A stretch of DNA of 64,000 nucleotides from Pithys albifrons albifrons (lineage: Eukaryota; Chordata; Aves; Passeriformes; Thamnophilidae). The notes below the pieces were generated by a model. The model worked only from the letters and a program-made list of their open reading frames with translations, did no database searches and had not been told where the DNA came from. The position numbers and the translations under genes were made by a program. The DNA is taken from positions 60,859,477 to 60,923,476 of the forward strand of contig NC_092497.1 in NCBI RefSeq assembly GCF_047495875.1. Direction: 5' to 3'. Shown piece by piece: positions 59,901-64,000 of the stretch. Numbering within the stretch: the first letter of the stretch is position 1; every line of letters starts with the position of its first letter.

Positions 59901-62336
59901 CTGGACAATTTGTATGCTAATTAGTTTCTCTAATGCACAAGAAACCAAGTGAGAATTACCAGTAAGTGATGAACCTCATGGGGGCTTTTTTGTTTATTTT
60001 TTTATTTTGTTTGCACAAGTCTGAACAGCTCTACACATTAATGAGGTCTACATTATTTTTTTGTGTCTGCATCTGCACTCCTATTAATATTTCAGTTTTA
60101 GTCACAAATGCTAAATTTAAATAGCCATGGAATTTTATGGCCATTCTTCTAAAATAGAAAAACCCCTTTGGCTACACAGATGTTTTACATGAACTCTTGA
60201 AAAAAACCCTGTAGAACTAGAATTGGGAGCTCTCTCTATTTGCTGATTCCTTTAGGAGAAAGAAAGGCCAAATTCTTTTCAAATATTTTTATTCTTGAGA
60301 CCAAGGAGACATCATCTCACCACCCCCACCAATGATCAATTTTACTCATTATCAAACAAAGGAAATGCACCATGCCAGATACAGTGACAAATATTTCAGC
60401 CACTATTTCACACTTCCAGAGTGAACCTCTAGTTAAGCTGGGTGCAATAACAGACTTAATGTGAAAGAATTATCTGTTCTACTAAAACAAAGGGTTTGTA
60501 TCAATTTCAAAGTGTGCAAATTGAAATGTCTATATGACAACATTTAAAACCAAAGCAACTATACCCCAGAGAATCGTATTTCCTTTTTCTCTGACCTGTA
60601 TCCAGTCTTGTAAACAAACAGCTGAGCCAAACTAAATCAAATAAATTCTCTTATAATTTACTACAGGTTAATAGTTAAATGCCTTTCACTAACCTTTTTT
60701 TGAACCAATTTGAAAGGAATTCCCATTTTACTTTTTTTAGTTCCTACTTGTGTATGTGAAGGATTTCTGCTATACTTAGGTTTGGGCTTCTTTCATTGAG
60801 GATTTGTTTGGTTGCTTGGTTTTGTTTTAGGGTTTTTTTTTAAAACTAGGGAGTGAGATAAAAAAGTGGAACACGTGAATCACTAAAGTGAAAAGAAATG
60901 AGAAGCCATCCACAATCTAAGGGTTTCCTCATTTCTTTGCTTCCTCTAGGACCTTTGATTCTTAAGTAAGATAGTGCACATTTATGGTTTTTTGCTAATA
61001 GTAGTTTAAATAAAATATAACTGAGAATGTCACTGTGCTGGGAAATAAAAACCATTTCATAAGTAAAATTAGCCACAAGAGGGAACCCATGCTGTCCAAA
61101 CAATATTTACTTGGCCTGTGGGGAAGAAAGAAAAGTTTGCTATAAATGTAATCTAACCATTATTAACTCAGTGCATTTCCTAGTTTGCAGCACTTTCTGT
61201 ATACAATAAAACAAATGGAAATCAAATTTGATCAACTGTATTTTGTGGATTCCATGCAAGTGAGCTTTAATAGTCCTGATTTTTAATAATATACCATTGT
61301 ACAATTACACCTAGTAACACATGAATTTTGTGCAACTGAAAGTGAACAAGTCGGTACCTTCTACTTTAGCCCTGTTGGTAGAAATTCCAATAATATAGAG
61401 GTCACACATTACACCAACAGTGCCAAGGCTGGCAATATATCCACGTTAGTGAGTCACTGAGAGTAGGGATACAAAGATTGCTCCCTCTTGCCTCCTTCTC
61501 CCAGTGCCTCATTGTTTCCCTCCCCAGACTCTTCAACATCCCTGGCCCTGACTTGCCCTGCTCTGCTCTGCCCTTCCCACTGGACACACAGATGCTGGAA
61601 CTGCTTTGAATGGTTGCTGAGATGGCAGATTAGTCTGGATATAAACATGACACCATACAGTGTGTCTATACCCCAAAACACATGGCATTAGAAGAAAAAT
61701 ATAAGTTAAGAGAAACTAACATTTTCATTACTTTTGGAAAATCAAAAGCTGGTAACTTCACAATGTCAAAGCTGTTCCTGTCAGCAGGAACAGCACTGCC
61801 TGGCAATACAGCTCCATCATGGAAATCCTGACATCAGGACATAATTTATCACTGACTGCTCCTTGTCAGTGGTAATTTGACATGGAAACATCAGCAGCTG
61901 CTCTCACCTGGACCACTGCAGATTTATATGATTAAATAAGTGTGCATGTATTTCGTGAAAACGTCTGCAGCTATCACATAAAATCTGAATGCTTTCACAG
62001 ACTTGCTTTCCAGAAGAGGAGAATCACTTTCCTCATTACAGAACCAATGTTCAATGAACCACAAAACCATCCAAGGTTTCTATCAAGGTGATGGAGAGAG
62101 CTTCTGACCAGCTCTGTTACAAAGCCCTTTCTGCATTATTTGTGCCCTGAAAGTCAAATCACTAAACAAAAGCAGTTTGACCACAAATACAAATCTGGTA
62201 CTGTGAGAGCATGTCATGTGAAAATCCCTGTTCCTCAGCAGCTGAGGACCACCACCACACTGGAGACACTCTTCCTGCTTTTTAACATGCTACAGTAGTC
62301 TCAATTTTCACATCAAAGAGTGGAAAGGTTACGTAC
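56956..62336 (-). other. Intron between exons A and B (5.4 kb)
   Basis: The interval runs from the GTACGT donor at 62336 to the ATTTACAG acceptor at 56956. No further in-phase exon is needed or clearly visible inside it. I recognise no transposon. ORFs in it, such as 57269-57547 and 58894-59114 on the minus strand, lack splice sites that would fit the phase. Confidence 0.6.
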
Positions 62337-62456
62337 GATCGAGATCTGTGCCTGGATCGCCGGTAGTTTGGATCTGCCTGCGTTTTCCCCTTTTGTCGTC
62401 GCAGCACAGCTTCCCATTGAGGAGCCGAGTCAATCATATCATTCTCCTGCCGTAAT
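62337..62456 (-). CDS. Coding exon A (most 5' visible) of the unassigned minus-strand gene
   Basis: The exon has 120 bases between an ACTTCTTGTGCAG acceptor and a GATC|GTACGT donor. It encodes [20 protein letters not shown], then [19 protein letters not shown]. Together the six exons give 184 residues of C-terminal sequence (phases 1/2, 1/2, 1/2, 1/2, 1/0, 0/stop), a pattern very unlikely by chance. The region is hydrophilic, with no membrane segment and no conserved catalytic motif. An Arg/Ser-dipeptide block, [12 protein letters not shown], spans the A-B junction. The tail looks like the disordered cytoplasmic or nuclear end of a larger protein. I cannot name the gene. The remaining 5' exons must lie beyond 64000. 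Confidence 0.9.
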
Positions 62457-64000
62457 CTGCACAAGAAGTACCAGAAGTTTAGTCTGAGGTCCTTGATGCA
62501 GAATGCTCAGGAAAGCAACCAGAGGGGGTTTTTCCCCACAAAAATCCAGCTTCTGCAATGCAGGACTTTAAATTTTCATCTTGCTAGATTTTAATTAATG
62601 TTCCTAAACTACTCAAAAATATAGGAAGGACATACAAAACTCACTGATTTGTTGTTTAGAAACAGCATAAGCCAAAAAAAAATCATCCATGACTGGAAGA
62701 ACAGACCCACAACTTGAATTCTTCATGCCAGCCCAAGCCAATCATCCAGAACTTTTTCCCTCTTTATATATTCCAGTCCACTTCATCTACAGCGAGTGGA
62801 AGAGCCATATCATGATACAAGACCATACTACTACAACAATTTTTACCATTACTTTTCTGCAGCATGCACTTTCCTAGGATCCAGGGAAATTCCCCTGATC
62901 CCCTTGGTGAGTTCCCACTCAGAAGAAGCGGTCTCTTCATCCTGACATGCAACAAAGCCCAGATGGCACTCCTTCTGCACCATCCCCTGAGGCTTTGTTT
63001 GGTCCCTGTCTCTTCTTGTGTTCATCTAAATAATATGCTATGCCTTTTTATTTTTTCTCTTTTTATTATTATTATTTCTCTAATTCATGAGTTCATTATT
63101 GGAATGCATTGTAGATTGAACCAAAAGTCAAAATCCTTTCAAAACAGCATGTTGTTAGCAGGCTGATGTAATCCTACAATGCTACAGCCAGCCAGGACAG
63201 CCAGCATGCCAGTGTTTGACCAAAGTTCCACAGATGCTTCTCACAGTTTTGGGGTTGCACATATGAGTGGTGGAATAGAATTCTAATGGATTGTGATCAC
63301 TGCTTGGTCACACCAGTGAATTTAGAGCTCAGTAGGGATTTCAAAACAACCCCATAAAATACTACCCCAAAGTTGCTTGTCTGATAGGATGGTACAACTG
63401 GCATAATGAAGAAATCAGAGGAGTTTAACAAAAAACGGAAACACTGAGAGGTGAAACAAACAAAGAAGCCAACAGAGATAAAGGGATTACACTGGAGACA
63501 CAGGAAATGCAAAGCATGTTGTTTCTCTTCATTACAGGTGTACTTTTCTCTTTGAGTTTTGAATTGTGTCCAGCTAAACCGGCTACACAGGGTGCTGTTT
63601 TTTCTTTAAACAGATCTTCTCTCACATGCATAATGAATTTTGAGCTGCATCTCCAACTACCATAAACAGCCACAACTCTACCAAATGGTGCAAAGCATCT
63701 GGAGAACATTGCATCTTCAGGTTTTGATTTCTAAGCAAATCTTTTTAAATCTGTAATCTGGTGACAGGCATTAACATAAACTTCTATCTAAGGATTTAGC
63801 AGAAGAACTCACACAGCAACAAGTAATGAACTGTGATTTTCATCCCTAATAATCCAATTTGTGGAGACAGCAATCATCCCATATGGTGTAAACACAACCA
63901 ACTGCCTCCCACATACAGCAGTCACTTGCACAAAAAGAAGACCTGCAGCTGCCAGATCAGCACTCCTGCCATGGGTGGTGGGTCTGCCATCTCTCCCAAA
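62457..64000 (-). other. Upstream intron of the minus-strand gene
   Basis: The sequence upstream of the exon A acceptor contains no exon I can support. The minus frame of 94 codons at 63425-63709 starts after a stop, has no acceptor or donor that fits the required phase, and shows no domain. The next coding exon is expected outside the window. Confidence 0.45.

Noticed and set aside
63425..63709. Minus frame of 94 codons as a possible next upstream exon
   Set aside because: There is no acceptor and donor pair with the phase needed by the exon at 62337-62456, and no recognisable domain.
1..64000. CRISPR arrays, operons, riboswitches or phage attachment sites
   Set aside because: The window is vertebrate nuclear DNA. 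No regularly spaced repeats with unique spacers or prokaryotic gene organisation are present.

Overview
The window looks like bird nuclear DNA. CR1 LINE fragments dominate the repeats: at least nine can be seen, several ending in the CR1-type 3' octamer motif (ATTCTATG). There are also three or four avian-type endogenous-retrovirus solo LTRs, short introns with vertebrate splice signals, one compact CpG island and otherwise AT-rich intergenic sequence. A passerine or other neoavian is likely, but the species cannot be named from this sequence. There are no bacterial-style operons; nearly all open frames of 60-150 codons are chance frames or decayed CR1 reading frames.

Layout. Positions 1-42000 are a gene-poor stretch with no exon chain I can support. 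It holds two solo LTRs with perfect 5-bp target duplications (664-1270 and 24131-24757), a head-to-head CR1 pair (3468-4144), a (GATA)n microsatellite (about 7589-7654), an old CR1 split by a solo LTR with a 6-bp target duplication (about 19963-20985), a full-length but degenerate tRNA-Gln(CTG)-like sequence (34851-34922, minus) and two more CR1 fragments (39055-39719 and 40270-41080). Positions 42005-42665 are a CpG island with a perfect NRF1-type palindrome and three repeated NF-kB-like GGGAACTTCC units. A plus-strand transcription unit probably starts there, with an 84-bp first intron, a candidate terminal exon at 45824 and AATAAA at 47015. Its ORFs are very short, so it may be a lncRNA. 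Positions 47564-48354 hold an ERVL-like LTR broken by a CR1 insertion.

Positions 50.9-62.5 kb carry the only convincing protein-coding gene, on the minus strand. Six exons with good splice sites join in perfect phase to give the last 184 residues of a protein, including the stop codon and a plausible 3' UTR. The encoded tail is rich in Arg/Ser and looks disordered. I could not assign it to a named gene. Its upstream exons lie beyond 64000. The plus-strand unit and this gene converge tail to tail, with about 3.9 kb between their candidate poly(A) signals.

The most notable observations are a 32-bp micro-inversion that distinguishes the two solo LTRs, the nested transposon insertions with readable target duplications, the tRNA-Gln-like relic, the unassigned six-exon gene tail, and the repeated NF-kB-like motifs at the CpG-island promoter.
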